From: Bacteroidota bacterium
GTDB lineage: Bacteria; Bacteroidota; Ignavibacteria; Ignavibacteriales; Ignavibacteriaceae
NCBI GenBank assembly: GCA_021777835.1
Contig: JAJYDC010000006.1
Location: 1-64,000 of the forward strand
Reading direction: 5' to 3'
Length of the DNA stretch: 64,000 bases
This document shows positions 27,335 through 36,421 of this stretch, piece by piece (within the stretch, counting starts at the first letter, position 1; each line of letters begins with the position of its first letter). Both the position numbers and the translations under genes were made by a program. The notes under the pieces are model-generated. The model did not search any database. It saw only the letters and a program-made list of their open reading frames with translations, and was not told the origin of the DNA.

Positions 27335-28096
27335 TCAATTTTTCAAAACATTCAAATTATCTTTTATTGTTATAGCGCCTGTATAATATCTTACAAGATT
27401 AGATGCCCAACCACTTTGCGCTTCCGACAATACCGAACCTTCGAGAAGTACTGTTCCGTTATTTACAATTATATGAATTGGAGGATCTGAATCATACTCC
27501 ATTCCTTCAAACATAGGATCATTATAAATAAGTCTGGCGGCTCTTATACCTATATTTCCCGGGCCAAAAGTATTCTGAAGTTCATTGTTTACGCTTTTAA
27601 CTCCAACTACTTTTTCTGCTTCCTTTTGAAACTGAGACTTATACCACGGTAAATGAACCCAGCCTTTTAACGTTACAATACCATCTTTATAATTAACGGT
27701 AACCCAATCAAAAACGCTATAAAACACATTGCTAAATATTCTTCTTTGAACGTTCTTAACTATCACCGAATCAGGAATATACGGACTAGTTACTTTAATA
27801 TTATTTATCACTTGATAATTTTCAGCTACATCCCGAGTCTCTTGTGCAGCCTGATTTTTTTCATAAATCGTTTCCTCATTTCCAGAAAGAGTAATCTTGT
27901 CGCCAGTAATATCAACTGCTATATTATTATCATTAAGCAAGTGATCTTTTGCCAATCTATATTCGACAAATATTTTCAAAGTACTATTAGAAAGATTCTT
28001 ATTGCTTCCCCAGGTAAGCGTTAATGGCGCAAACATGATTAAACAAATAATTGAATATATTCCTCTCTTTGCAAAATTATTTATGACCGTTTTCAT
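27335..28096 (-). CDS. Periplasmic triple-BON domain protein
   Basis: 253 residues. An N-terminal signal/anchor segment (GIYSIICLIMFAPLTLTWG) precedes three BON repeats: first with LLNDNNIAVDITGDKITLSGN, second with VTVNYKDGIVTLKGWVHLPWYKSQFQKEAEKVVGVKSVNNEL, third with IHIIVNNGTVLLEGSVLSEAQ and a final NLNVLKN-like end. BON domains bind phospholipid or envelope components (OsmY type), so this is probably an envelope-stability protein. AAAGGAG precedes the ATG. The CBS gene downstream on the same strand is transcribed toward it from elsewhere. Confidence 0.9.
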   Translation of the reverse strand: MKTVINNFAKRGIYSIICLIMFAPLTLTWGSNKNLSNSTLKIFVEYRLAKDHLLNDNNIAVDITGDKITLSGNEETIYEKNQAAQETRDVAENYQVINNIKVTSPYIPDSVIVKNVQRRIFSNVFYSVFDWVTVNYKDGIVTLKGWVHLPWYKSQFQKEAEKVVGVKSVNNELQNTFGPGNIGIRAARLIYNDPMFEGMEYDSDPPIHIIVNNGTVLLEGSVLSEAQSGWASNLVRYYTGAITIKDNLNVLKN

Positions 28097-28356
28097 TTTG
28101 ATCTCCTTTTCTTTAATAGAATCTTAGCCTATAATAATTTTAAGTCTAAACTAAAACTCTACTCATTCCGAATATTATAACGAAATGAATCTTGAAAAAC
28201 TACCTTTTAGACAGAAGCAATTCTCATTTAGTTTATCAATTTTTCAGACTTGTAACCTACATCAACTATGATAAAAATTTGACTTTCCGGCAGGCTATCT
28301 AGCAGAAATGATGTGTCATTTATCTTAAACTTGAACTTCCGTTCAACACTAGACAA

Positions 28357-28803
28357 TTATTGCTTTAAGTTCGGCTTTCCAGTAATATAATTTACCAATT
28401 GATCAATAGTAAATTCTTTTTCATCTATTACAGCTTTTACAACATCACCAATAGAAATTAATCCGGCAAGTCTTTCATTCTCAAATACTGGTAAATGCCT
28501 GATTCTCTTATTGATCATTAGCGCCATACAATCTTCTGTACTTTGTTCTTTAGTAACAAAAAGAACCCTAGGAGACATGATTTCTCTAACTAGTGTATCC
28601 TTTGATAATTTACCCTGTAAAATCACTTTGCGGGCATAATCCCGCTCAGACATTATTCCTGAGACCTCACCTTCGTCCACCACAAGAAGAGCGCCAATTT
28701 GTTTATCAGCCATAATTCTTAGAGCATCATAAACTGTAGTATCCGGTGATACTGAAAAGACATCTGAACCTTTTAATTTTAATATTTCGTTAACTGTTTT
28801 CAT
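28357..28803 (-). CDS. Two-CBS-domain protein
   Basis: 148 residues consisting of a CBS pair (Bateman module): first CBS DVFSVSPDTTVYDALRIMADKQIGALLVVDEGEVSGIMSERDYAR region, second REIMSPRVLFVTKEQSTEDCMALMINKRIRHLPVFENERLAGLISIGDVV. Stand-alone CBS proteins bind adenine nucleotides and regulate partners; no partner domain is present here. It lies downstream of the gnd-zwf genes on the same strand after a ~150-bp gap, so a link to pentose phosphate metabolism is only positional. Confidence 0.9.
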   Translation of the reverse strand: MKTVNEILKLKGSDVFSVSPDTTVYDALRIMADKQIGALLVVDEGEVSGIMSERDYARKVILQGKLSKDTLVREIMSPRVLFVTKEQSTEDCMALMINKRIRHLPVFENERLAGLISIGDVVKAVIDEKEFTIDQLVNYITGKPNLKQ

Positions 28804-28951
28804 AGCGACGCCTTTTAAAATTAGTAAAAGAATAAATTCCTAAAGTGAAGTCTTATTTGTTATAATTGCTATTAGCGAGTAAGGATCAATAACTTTCTTT
28901 AGTCAAGATATTATTTTAAATAACTATTATCAATTAGCAGTCAATAAAAAA

Positions 28952-30481
28952 TTAGTAAGAATTACTATGGTTCGGTGCCGGTAAAATGAGCCAATTTTTC
29001 CCGTCACGTGCAATCAGTGACTCTGAGGTTTCCGGTCCCCAAGTGCCTGCTGAATAATTCGGAAAATCTACCGGAGCAGAAGACTCCCAAGCTTCAATTA
29101 TTGGCATGAGCAATTGCCAAGCTGCTTCAACTTGATCTGCGCGCATAAATAGAGTTGCGTCGCCGAGCATAATATCAAGCAAGAGTGTTTCATAAGCTTC
29201 AGGCGGCTCAATAGTGTATGCGTTTCCGTAATTAAAAATCATATCAACCGGAGTTAAAAGCATTTTTAAACCGGGCTGCTTAGCCTGAAAGCGTAATCGC
29301 ATCCCCATTTCGGGTTGGATATTTATAACTAATCTGTTGGGCTGCCAGTTTTCTATTGATTCACTAGGAAACGCGCTATGAGGTACAGGGCGAAATTGAA
29401 TTGTTATGACTGAAGTTTTTTGAGCTAATCTTTTTCCTGTTCTAACATAAAAAGGGACGTCTTGCCAGCGCCAATTATCAACGTAAAATTTCACGGCGGC
29501 AAAAGTCTCGATATTTGATTTTGGATTTACACCAGGCTCTTCTTTATAGCTGACAACTTTTTCTCCTTGAAGCCATCCTCCGCCGTATTGTCCGCGAATT
29601 GCATTTTTATGAACATCATCAGGATTAAACTTTCTCATTGCCCTAAGTACATCTACCTTTTTATTTCTAACTTCATCTGCAGAAAAAGAAACGGGAGGTT
29701 CCATCGCAGTTAAGCAGAGGAGCTGCAGGATATGATTTTGAATCATATCGCGAAGCGCACCGGCGTGATCGTAATAACTTCCTCGATGTTCAACACCAAC
29801 TTCCTCAGCCACAGTAATTTGAACATGGTCGATAAAATTCCTATTCCATATTGGCTCAAACAGGGCATTGGCAAACCTGAAAGCCATCATATTTTGAACA
29901 GTTTCTTTACCGAGATAATGGTCGATCCGGTAAATCTGGCATTCATCAAAAATACTATTTATTATTTTGTTAAGATTACGCGCACTATCAAGGTCATGAC
30001 CAAATGGTTTTTCAATTACAATTCTATCTAATAGATCATCCTGAGCTATGTGTGAAGTATTTAGATTTTCTATAATTGCCTCAATAAATGACGGCGGTAT
30101 CGCTAGATAAAAAACTCTGTTTGATTTCTTCCCCCAAGGTTTTTCTATAATAATCAATTGCTGTGCAAGTCTTTGATATGTTTCGTTATTTGTAAAGTCA
30201 GCTTTCTGATAGCTTAGAAAGGAAGCAAACTTCTTCCATTGCTCTTCGATGACTTTTCCTCTTCTGGAAAATTGATTTATGCCGTCAAGAATACGCTCGC
30301 GAAATTGATCATCTGACATTTCTTTAATATCCAGCCCTACAACGGCAAAATTATCAGGCAACCAATTATCAAGGTACAAATTATAAATCGCCGGCATTAA
30401 CTTTCGCCAGCATAAATCTCCGCCTCCTCCAAAAATAATTATTATTGTAGGATCAGGTTTTCGGGCAGATTGCATTCTCAC
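28952..30481 (-). CDS. zwf: Glucose-6-phosphate 1-dehydrogenase
   Basis: First step of the oxidative pentose phosphate path, giving NADPH. 509 residues. The nucleotide-binding motif reads IFGGGGDLCWRKL, where most relatives have GASGDLxxRKL; the active-site RIDHYLGKETVQNMMAFRFAN is intact, as are FYVRTGKRL and the C-terminal ADQVEAAWQLL. Strong TAAGGAG before the ATG. It starts 3 bp after gnd, so the two dehydrogenases form one operon. The usual lactonase (pgl) is not next to them. Confidence 0.96.
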   Translation of the reverse strand: MRMQSARKPDPTIIIIFGGGGDLCWRKLMPAIYNLYLDNWLPDNFAVVGLDIKEMSDDQFRERILDGINQFSRRGKVIEEQWKKFASFLSYQKADFTNNETYQRLAQQLIIIEKPWGKKSNRVFYLAIPPSFIEAIIENLNTSHIAQDDLLDRIVIEKPFGHDLDSARNLNKIINSIFDECQIYRIDHYLGKETVQNMMAFRFANALFEPIWNRNFIDHVQITVAEEVGVEHRGSYYDHAGALRDMIQNHILQLLCLTAMEPPVSFSADEVRNKKVDVLRAMRKFNPDDVHKNAIRGQYGGGWLQGEKVVSYKEEPGVNPKSNIETFAAVKFYVDNWRWQDVPFYVRTGKRLAQKTSVITIQFRPVPHSAFPSESIENWQPNRLVINIQPEMGMRLRFQAKQPGLKMLLTPVDMIFNYGNAYTIEPPEAYETLLLDIMLGDATLFMRADQVEAAWQLLMPIIEAWESSAPVDFPNYSAGTWGPETSESLIARDGKNWLILPAPNHSNSY

Positions 30482-30484
30482 TCC

Positions 30485-31900
30485 TTATATTTTATTCCAT
30501 TCTGTATGGTAAACGCCTTCCTCACCTATACGTTCATAAGTATGTGCACCAAACAAATCCCTCTGAGCCTGCACTAAATTAGCCGGAAGCTTTGCACTCC
30601 TATATGAATCAAAATAAGCTAATGATGCAGAAAAGGCCGGAACAGGAATTTCCAAATCAATAGCTGCTTTCGTTATGAACCTGATATCGTTGGATCTATT
30701 ATTAATTTCTATTGAAATTGCGGGGTCTATTAAAATATTTGAAAGTCCAGAAGACACTTCAAAGGCTTTTGTAATTTTTTCCAACAAAGATGCCCTTATT
30801 ATACAACCTCCGCGCCAAATTCTTGCAACATCCCGAAGTTTCAAATTATATTTATATTCTTCTGACGCTGAAAGTAGCATCGCCATCCCTTGTGCATATG
30901 TCGTTATCATGGAAAAATATAAGGCACTGCGAAGTTTAGTAATAAAATCATTCTTGTCCCCCTTATAAGACAGTGATTTACCCGGAAAGATTTTTGCAGC
31001 ATTTACCCTTTCAGACTTATAAGCCGACATATCCCTCATTGCAACAGCAGCATCAACAGTATTAAGCGGTACCTGCAAATTCATCGCATCCTGCGACGTC
31101 CATTTACCAGTTCCTTTTTGTTTTGCCCTATCAAGGATTTTATCAATTAGTCTTCCCGAAGCTTTATCATCCGGCTGCAAGAATATATCAGAAGTAATTT
31201 CAATAAGGAAGGATTGTAGTTCAGTTTCGTTCCATAATTTATAGACTTCATGTAGCTCATCATTCGATATATTCAAGCCGCGTTTTAGAAGATCGTATGA
31301 TTCAGATATTAATTGCATTAAGCCATACTCTATTCCGTTATGCACCATTTTTACGTAATGACCTGCAGAACCCGGACCAAGATATTCGACGCAATTACTT
31401 CCATTGACTTTTGCAGATGCCGCTTCAAACATAAGCCGTATCCTCTCATAAGCTTCGGCAGGTCCGCCAGGCATCATACTTGGGCCGAATCGCGCGCCAT
31501 TCTCTCCGCCTGATATTCCGATTCCCAAAAAATGAATTTTCTTTCTTTCAAGTTCTACAAATCTTTTATTCGTATCAGTGAAATGAGAATTACCGCCGTC
31601 AATAATTAAATCACCGGACTCCAAATATGGCAGGACATCATTTATTACAGAATCTACAGGATCACCAGAGGGAACAAGCATCATTACAACACGAGGTTTT
31701 TTTAGAATTGAAATAAATTCATTAAGTGTATTTACTCCCTTTACTTTTTTCCATTCACCTTCTTTATTTAAAGCAACTACTTTTGCTGTATCTTTATCAA
31801 AACCAGCAATAGGGAATCCATGATCGGCAAAATTTAATACTAAATTTCGTCCCATCACACCCAAACCAATCATCCCTAATTCATAAAAAGAATCGCTCAT
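30485..31900 (-). CDS. gnd: 6-phosphogluconate dehydrogenase (decarboxylating)
   Basis: Oxidises 6-phosphogluconate to ribulose-5-phosphate and CO2. 471 residues, the long dimeric type. N-terminal NADP-binding GLGVMGRNLVLNFADHGF, then IIDGGNSHFTDTNKR, the signature GISGGENGARFGPSMMPGG and catalytic GHYVKMVHNGIEYGLMQLI; IIRASLLEKITKAF and the C-terminal FGAHTYERI close it. TAAGGAG before the ATG. A HAD phosphatase gene ends 50 bp upstream and zwf begins 3 bp downstream. Confidence 0.97.
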   Translation of the reverse strand: MSDSFYELGMIGLGVMGRNLVLNFADHGFPIAGFDKDTAKVVALNKEGEWKKVKGVNTLNEFISILKKPRVVMMLVPSGDPVDSVINDVLPYLESGDLIIDGGNSHFTDTNKRFVELERKKIHFLGIGISGGENGARFGPSMMPGGPAEAYERIRLMFEAASAKVNGSNCVEYLGPGSAGHYVKMVHNGIEYGLMQLISESYDLLKRGLNISNDELHEVYKLWNETELQSFLIEITSDIFLQPDDKASGRLIDKILDRAKQKGTGKWTSQDAMNLQVPLNTVDAAVAMRDMSAYKSERVNAAKIFPGKSLSYKGDKNDFITKLRSALYFSMITTYAQGMAMLLSASEEYKYNLKLRDVARIWRGGCIIRASLLEKITKAFEVSSGLSNILIDPAISIEINNRSNDIRFITKAAIDLEIPVPAFSASLAYFDSYRSAKLPANLVQAQRDLFGAHTYERIGEEGVYHTEWNKI

Positions 31901-31950
31901 GAAATGTTCTCCTTAATAATAATACCCGGCTATATTGCTACAAGAATATG

Positions 31951-32571
31951 TCATAATCCCAGATTCAGTTTTGAAAGTTGCCGCTTCGTTGAGACTAAGC
32001 TTTTGTGATGTATTCCGTTAATACCAAGAGCACGGGCAACCTGTACAAACATTAATCTATCGTCAAGATATGCAACCTGCTGGGGCATAACCTGTGAAAT
32101 ATCAAGGGCAATTTTATAAATATCAATATCAGGTTTACGAAAATGAACAAAGCTTGAAGCAACAAATGAATCAAATATTTCATTCAGCTTAAACTGTTTA
32201 ATTCGATATTCAGTTAATTCTCTTCCTTCATTACTGACAGCAGTTACTTTTAGATTATATTTTTTCTTTAATGAACTAATAAAATTAATCATTTTCGGAA
32301 AGGCCTTGGATTGTGTAAACATGAAATTCTCAAAATCTACTTTAGTGAAATTCCTTTGTTCGTAAAAAACTACTCTTTCAAGATATTCATTCAAATCTAA
32401 CTTTCCGGCTTCGTATGTATCAAAGGTCAAATGATGCCGTTCGTTAATCTCTTCTAAATCAAGTTTGAATTTCTTTACAGCAAGATAACGAGCTTTGCGA
32501 TCCCAGCCATTGGTCAATAGCACCCCGCCGACATCGAGGAAAAGCGTTGTTATTTTTGTTTCTCTTGTCAT
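31951..32571 (-). CDS. HAD superfamily phosphatase-like hydrolase
   Basis: 206 residues of the HAD-IA type with an alpha-helical cap. Motif I reads TLFLDVGGVLLTNGWD, with the nucleophile Asp but Gly in place of the general-acid Asp, as in many DxG-type HAD proteins. Motif II is TAVSNEG, motif III lysine lies in FRKPDIDIYKIAL, and motif IV is AYLDDRLMFV. Sugar phosphate is a guess from position: it is 50 bp upstream of gnd and probably in the same operon. Confidence 0.85.
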   Translation of the reverse strand: MTRETKITTLFLDVGGVLLTNGWDRKARYLAVKKFKLDLEEINERHHLTFDTYEAGKLDLNEYLERVVFYEQRNFTKVDFENFMFTQSKAFPKMINFISSLKKKYNLKVTAVSNEGRELTEYRIKQFKLNEIFDSFVASSFVHFRKPDIDIYKIALDISQVMPQQVAYLDDRLMFVQVARALGINGIHHKSLVSTKRQLSKLNLGL

Positions 32572-32670
32572 TTTTATACTCTTATAATGTTAAAATTACG
32601 ATATGATAAAAAGAAATTATGCCAGACATAGTATCCTTCAGAATGAAAATGAAACGTCCTAGCTTGAATA

Positions 32671-32705
32671 AAAAAATTAACCGGCGCTTATCCGCTTAGC
32701 GCCGG
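32671..32705 (-). terminator. Terminator of the CHRD protein gene
   Basis: On the minus strand: stem CCGGCGCT / AGCGCCGG (32681-32688 with 32698-32705), 9-nt loop, followed by TTAATTTTTTT. It lies 38 bp beyond the stop of the CHRD gene. Confidence 0.8.
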
Positions 32706-32742
32706 CTACTGTTCTTAACGCAAACAATTAGACCAATACAAA

Positions 32743-33261
32743 TTATTTTATTAATCCGCCTATTTCGCCGTTAGGATTCATTTGAGTATGAACAAGCACA
32801 AAAGCATGGCCTGTTTTAATCCAGGTTCTTAAACTATCCAGGTTAATATCCTTATTTGTTAAAACTCCTTTGGACAGCAATCCATTAAACTTGCCTGTAA
32901 TCTTTCCTTTGTATAACCAGGCAGCAATTTGCCCTTCTTTTCCCATTGTGCCATGATGAATGTGCGCCATTGCAACACTATCAATATCGTAGACATAAAG
33001 TTTGTAAGAGAGTTCCTTCCCATCTTTGCTAAAGATAAATACAGCATGCCCTTTAGCTTTTGTCTTTACCGCCGGAGATTTGAACTTCCCAGTAAGCACG
33101 GCTTTAAAAACATATTTTTGAGTTTGCTTACCTGATTTATAAATAGTTGATTTAGAAGATTTTACGGCCTTTTTACCAGAATGGCTAATCTCCGCAAAAG
33201 AAAAATCCATAGCAATCAAAATCAACAGCATTGCTACAAATGGAACAAACAGCTTCTTCAT
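32743..33261 (-). CDS. Secreted CHRD domain protein
   Basis: About 172 residues from the ATG at 33261, chosen because TAGGAGAAG precedes it and a clean signal peptide follows (MKKLFVPFVAMLLILIAMDFSFAE); 15 more codons are open upstream. The mature part is one CHRD domain: AVFIFSKDGKELSYKLYVYDIDSVAMAHIHHG, then GQIAAWLYKG and the C-terminal GHAFVLVHTQMNPNGEIGGLI. CHRD proteins are extracellular beta proteins of unclear function in bacteria. Alone, with its own terminator. Confidence 0.9.
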   Translation of the reverse strand: MKKLFVPFVAMLLILIAMDFSFAEISHSGKKAVKSSKSTIYKSGKQTQKYVFKAVLTGKFKSPAVKTKAKGHAVFIFSKDGKELSYKLYVYDIDSVAMAHIHHGTMGKEGQIAAWLYKGKITGKFNGLLSKGVLTNKDINLDSLRTWIKTGHAFVLVHTQMNPNGEIGGLIK

Positions 33262-33306
33262 AATTGCTTCTCCTAATATATTTTTTACTTCATCATTAAC
33301 GTACAA

Positions 33307-33627
33307 AATGAAGCCCTAAATTTCTGTGATCGTCAATATAAACACCAAGATTCGATGACTAGTTAAAAAATGTTACTGCTTTGGTCATTTTGAATACAAA
33401 AAACAAGATATGGCTGTTTCTCGTCGTCTAAAAAAGACGTTGCTTTTATTCGTACATAAGAGAATGATGATGGGAAATCATTAATTAACACCATCTTTTA
33501 ACTTTGGGATGATTCTTTGCAAAATAAAGGTGTGCTTTAGCCCCTGATCCTGAATCTATCTGCCATATAGGGGAATTATCACTTTGGCACTGCATTTGAT
33601 TCTTATGCTTCAAACAAGGGTACTCAA
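33307..33627. other. Regulatory stretch upstream of the small Asp-rich gene
   Basis: About 320 bp between divergent genes. It holds the hairpin CGTCT-AAAAA-AGACG (33425-33439) and two candidate sigma54 promoters reading right: GGGATGATTCTTTGCA at 33505-33520 (-12 good, -24 weak) and the better TGGCAC-N5-TTGAT at 33585-33600. No gene was seen. Confidence 0.45.
33585..33600 (+). promoter_or_regulatory. Candidate sigma54 promoter of the small Asp-rich gene
   Basis: TGGCAC (33585-33590), five bases, then TTGAT (33596-33600). The -24 half is a perfect match to the RpoN consensus; the -12 half has TTGA where TTGC is usual. Spacing is right. The start of transcription would fall near 33612, about 16 nt before the ATG. 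The same TGGCAC-N5-TTGA pattern is found before the related gene at 38695. Confidence 0.45.
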
Positions 33628-33909
33628 ATGAAATATATAATCACCTTACTATTTGCGATTGTAGTTAGTTTTATAGCCTTGCCGGCAGATGACTCTACAA
33701 AAGTAAAACAAGAAAATAAAATTGAAAAGACTGTGGATGAAAAAGCCGATCCTTCCTTCGGAAAACAGAAGAAAAAGAAAGATGTTTTTATCGATAAGGA
33801 TGGAGACGGCATTTGCGATCACCGCGCTAATGGAATGAGCTTTGAGAAAATGCAGCAGAGGCATCAATACAAAAGGGGCATCTCCGGAGATAAAGGCGGA
33901 AGAAGATGA
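33628..33909 (+). CDS. Small secreted Asp-rich protein (EF-hand-like loop)
   Basis: 93 residues. Signal peptide MKYIITLLFAIVVSFIALPA, then a highly charged linker rich in Lys/Glu, then DKDGDGICDHRANGM, an Asp-rich loop like those that bind calcium in dockerins and thrombospondin type 3 repeats, and a basic tail. It resembles the 128-residue protein at 38695 (both have a DGDG-type loop and N/C-D-x-R-A). The last codons overlap the next ATG (ATGA), so it is coupled to the barrel-like protein. Metal binding is inferred. Confidence 0.7.
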   Translation: MKYIITLLFAIVVSFIALPADDSTKVKQENKIEKTVDEKADPSFGKQKKKKDVFIDKDGDGICDHRANGMSFEKMQQRHQYKRGISGDKGGRR

Positions 33910-35000
33910 AGAATTATTTCTTAATAATTCCTGTGGTAATCTTCCTTAGCGCTCAAGATAAAATATATTCGCAGATTCCAATAACATTAAAATTTGAAAA
34001 TTACTATGATGATAATATTTATAATAATTCAATGAAAACCTCCGACTTTATAAGCAGTGTTTCCTTTAGCACTGGTTATAATTTCGAAAGCGAAAGAAAT
34101 AATCTGCAATTCTATTACATGAACAATTTCGGCTATTTTAATGAGAACTTATCTAAATCCTCAAATTCTCATAAGCTCGGAATAGTAAATACATTTCTTT
34201 TTGCAGAGGATGATAACCCACTAAACTTAGGCGTTAATTACAGTTTTAGAAACAACCGCGATGAATATTCTACATTTGATTTTAATCAATTGTCCTTATA
34301 CGCTAATTACCGCCATTCTCTAAGCGAAGATAGCTTTATGCTTTTGGGATATCTGTTTAGCAAAAACGATTATAAAAATCTATCTGTGTTTTCGTATAAT
34401 GAAAACAAAGGCTTTGTAAAATATTCTACAACCTTTTCCACTAGAACTACTCTATTGATCGGCTCGGAGATTTACTTTAAAAGCTATCTTGAAAATACTG
34501 CGGATTCTTCATCGAAGAATGGTACCTCTCAGCTAAGTTTATATCTTAATCTATCACAATCATTAGCCGAGAATTCAGGTTTGTCTGGATATTTTAACCT
34601 GAGAACAAATCTAACAACTACAACAAGGTATTTATATTCGGGGGATTTGATTTTTTATGAAGAAGAAATATTTAATGATATATACTCTAATGATGGGTAT
34701 GACTTTGGAGTTGCCTTTACCCAAATAATAACGCCAAAAATAAGCTCTAAAATTGAGCTTGGTTATTCTACTAAGAATTTTTCTAATCTCCCTGCTGCAA
34801 CTATTGATGGTTATTACTTAAACGAAAACCGAAATGATAAACAATATGCGGTGGGAATTGAATTGTTAACTAATCTGAATAGTATAGTAACCGGTTTAAC
34901 AGCATCAATTAAATGGAATTATATAAAGAATAATTCAAACGATGCCTTTTATTTGTACGATAATCAAATATTCTCAATAAGTTTTGAATGGGGATTATAG
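33906..35000 (+). CDS. Predicted outer-membrane beta-barrel protein
   Basis: 364 residues. Signal peptide (MKNYFLIIPVVIFLSA) then a protein made almost wholly of alternating polar/aromatic strands (FENYYDDNIYNNSMK, NNLQFYYMNNFGYF, LGVNYSFRNNRDEYSTFDF, QLSLYLNLSQSL), ending in FSISFEWGL. The terminal aromatic/hydrophobic strand suits outer-membrane insertion. No specific family is recognised; the pattern resembles barrel proteins that handle surface polysaccharide or act as porins. Translationally coupled to the small Asp-rich protein and convergent to the sigma54 regulator gene. Confidence 0.65.
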   Translation: MKNYFLIIPVVIFLSAQDKIYSQIPITLKFENYYDDNIYNNSMKTSDFISSVSFSTGYNFESERNNLQFYYMNNFGYFNENLSKSSNSHKLGIVNTFLFAEDDNPLNLGVNYSFRNNRDEYSTFDFNQLSLYANYRHSLSEDSFMLLGYLFSKNDYKNLSVFSYNENKGFVKYSTTFSTRTTLLIGSEIYFKSYLENTADSSSKNGTSQLSLYLNLSQSLAENSGLSGYFNLRTNLTTTTRYLYSGDLIFYEEEIFNDIYSNDGYDFGVAFTQIITPKISSKIELGYSTKNFSNLPAATIDGYYLNENRNDKQYAVGIELLTNLNSIVTGLTASIKWNYIKNNSNDAFYLYDNQIFSISFEWGL

Positions 35001-35056
35001 AAACACGACCAAATTAACGGGAAAGCTCGCCTTAAACGTCGAATTATAGGGCTATA

Positions 35057-36421
35057 TTAATTTTGAATATTGTATTTATTCAGTTTGTACCTCAAGTTTC
35101 TTTCTGTAAGACCAAGAAGCTTCCCGGCTTGAGTTTGATTTCCGTTGGTTTTCTTCAAAGCGTTATATATCATTTTCTTCTCGAGAGCTTCTACCTGTTC
35201 GGATAGCGTGCCAGTGGTCAGATCATCTAATCTTTCATCTTCAACAAGACCTTTAACGCCAAATGGCAAATCATCAACACTAACGACATTTCTTCTTGAA
35301 AGTACAACCGCTCTTTCTATTATGTTTTCTAGCTCTCTTACATTGCCGGGATAATTATATTTCAACAACCTATCCAGTGCTTCCTTAGATATTTCGATAT
35401 CTTTTTTGTGATTTTCTTCGGAGTATTTCTTTATAAAAAACTCTATTAACGGAATAATATCTTCCTTCCTTTCACGAAGCGGTGGAATATTTATTGACAC
35501 AATATTCAATCTGTAAAATAAATCTTCTCTGAAGGTACCATCCTTGATTTTCTTATCAAGGTTCTGATTAGTAGCTGCAATAATCCGTGTATCAATGTTG
35601 ATGCCTTCGGCAGAGCCCACTCTTTCAATTTGTTGTTCTTGCAGTACACGCAGAAGCTTTATCTGTGTGGCAAGAGGAATATCACCTATTTCATCCAAGA
35701 AAATCGTACCTTTATCTGCAAGTTCAAATCGTCCTTTACTCATTTTATCTGCTCCTGTAAAAGAACCTTTTTCGTGTCCGAACAATTCACTCTCAATTAG
35801 AGTGGCTGAAAGTGCGGGAATATTAACAGCAACAAAAGGGTTGTCTTTCCTAGAGCTTAGATAGTGAATTGATTTCGCAATTACTTCTTTACCAGTTCCG
35901 CTTTCGCCTGTAATAAGTACAGTAGCTTTACTTTCCGCAACACGTACTGCAATATTAATTACACTAGCCATATTCGGCGATTCTGATATTACAGCAGATA
36001 TTCTATACTTCTCCTGCAGTTGTGTTTTGAGCATTTCGTTTTCAGATTTCAGGTCTTTATGCCCAATAATTTTATCAATAAGAATATCAAGTTCATCTAG
36101 ATCAACAGGTTTTGAGATGTAGTCATCGGCACCAAGTCGCATTGCCCTAACTGCATTTTCGACTGTTCCAAACGCTGTTATCATTATGAAGCTGATTTCC
36201 GGGTTCATCTTTTTAACCACTTCAAGAACCTCTATACCGGTCATATCCGGCATCTTAAAATCAGAAAGTATAATATCGATTAAATTCTCTTTTGCAATCT
36301 TTATTCCGTCTTCCCCTGATATTGCTATAAATATCGTGTAACCCTTCTTCTTTAGATAGCCGCTTAAAATATCTCTTTGAGACTTTTCGTCGTCGATTAT
36401 TAATATAGAATATTTTTTCAT
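35057..36421 (-). CDS. NtrC-family sigma54-dependent response regulator
   Basis: 454 residues in the classical order: receiver (1-~120; acidic Asp8/Asp9 in IIDDEKSQRD, phospho-Asp in ILSDFKMPDMTG, Thr/Lys in ITAF and SKPVDL), AAA+ domain (~140-375; Walker A GESGTGKE, sigma54-contact loop GSFTGA, Walker B LDEIGD, arginine finger region FREDLFYRLN), and a Fis-type HTH at the end (NQTQAGKLLGLTERNLRYKL). It activates RpoN promoters when phosphorylated. It starts inside the last codons of the histidine kinase gene (4-bp overlap), so they are a cognate pair. Confidence 0.96.
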   Translation of the reverse strand: MKKYSILIIDDEKSQRDILSGYLKKKGYTIFIAISGEDGIKIAKENLIDIILSDFKMPDMTGIEVLEVVKKMNPEISFIMITAFGTVENAVRAMRLGADDYISKPVDLDELDILIDKIIGHKDLKSENEMLKTQLQEKYRISAVISESPNMASVINIAVRVAESKATVLITGESGTGKEVIAKSIHYLSSRKDNPFVAVNIPALSATLIESELFGHEKGSFTGADKMSKGRFELADKGTIFLDEIGDIPLATQIKLLRVLQEQQIERVGSAEGINIDTRIIAATNQNLDKKIKDGTFREDLFYRLNIVSINIPPLRERKEDIIPLIEFFIKKYSEENHKKDIEISKEALDRLLKYNYPGNVRELENIIERAVVLSRRNVVSVDDLPFGVKGLVEDERLDDLTTGTLSEQVEALEKKMIYNALKKTNGNQTQAGKLLGLTERNLRYKLNKYNIQN

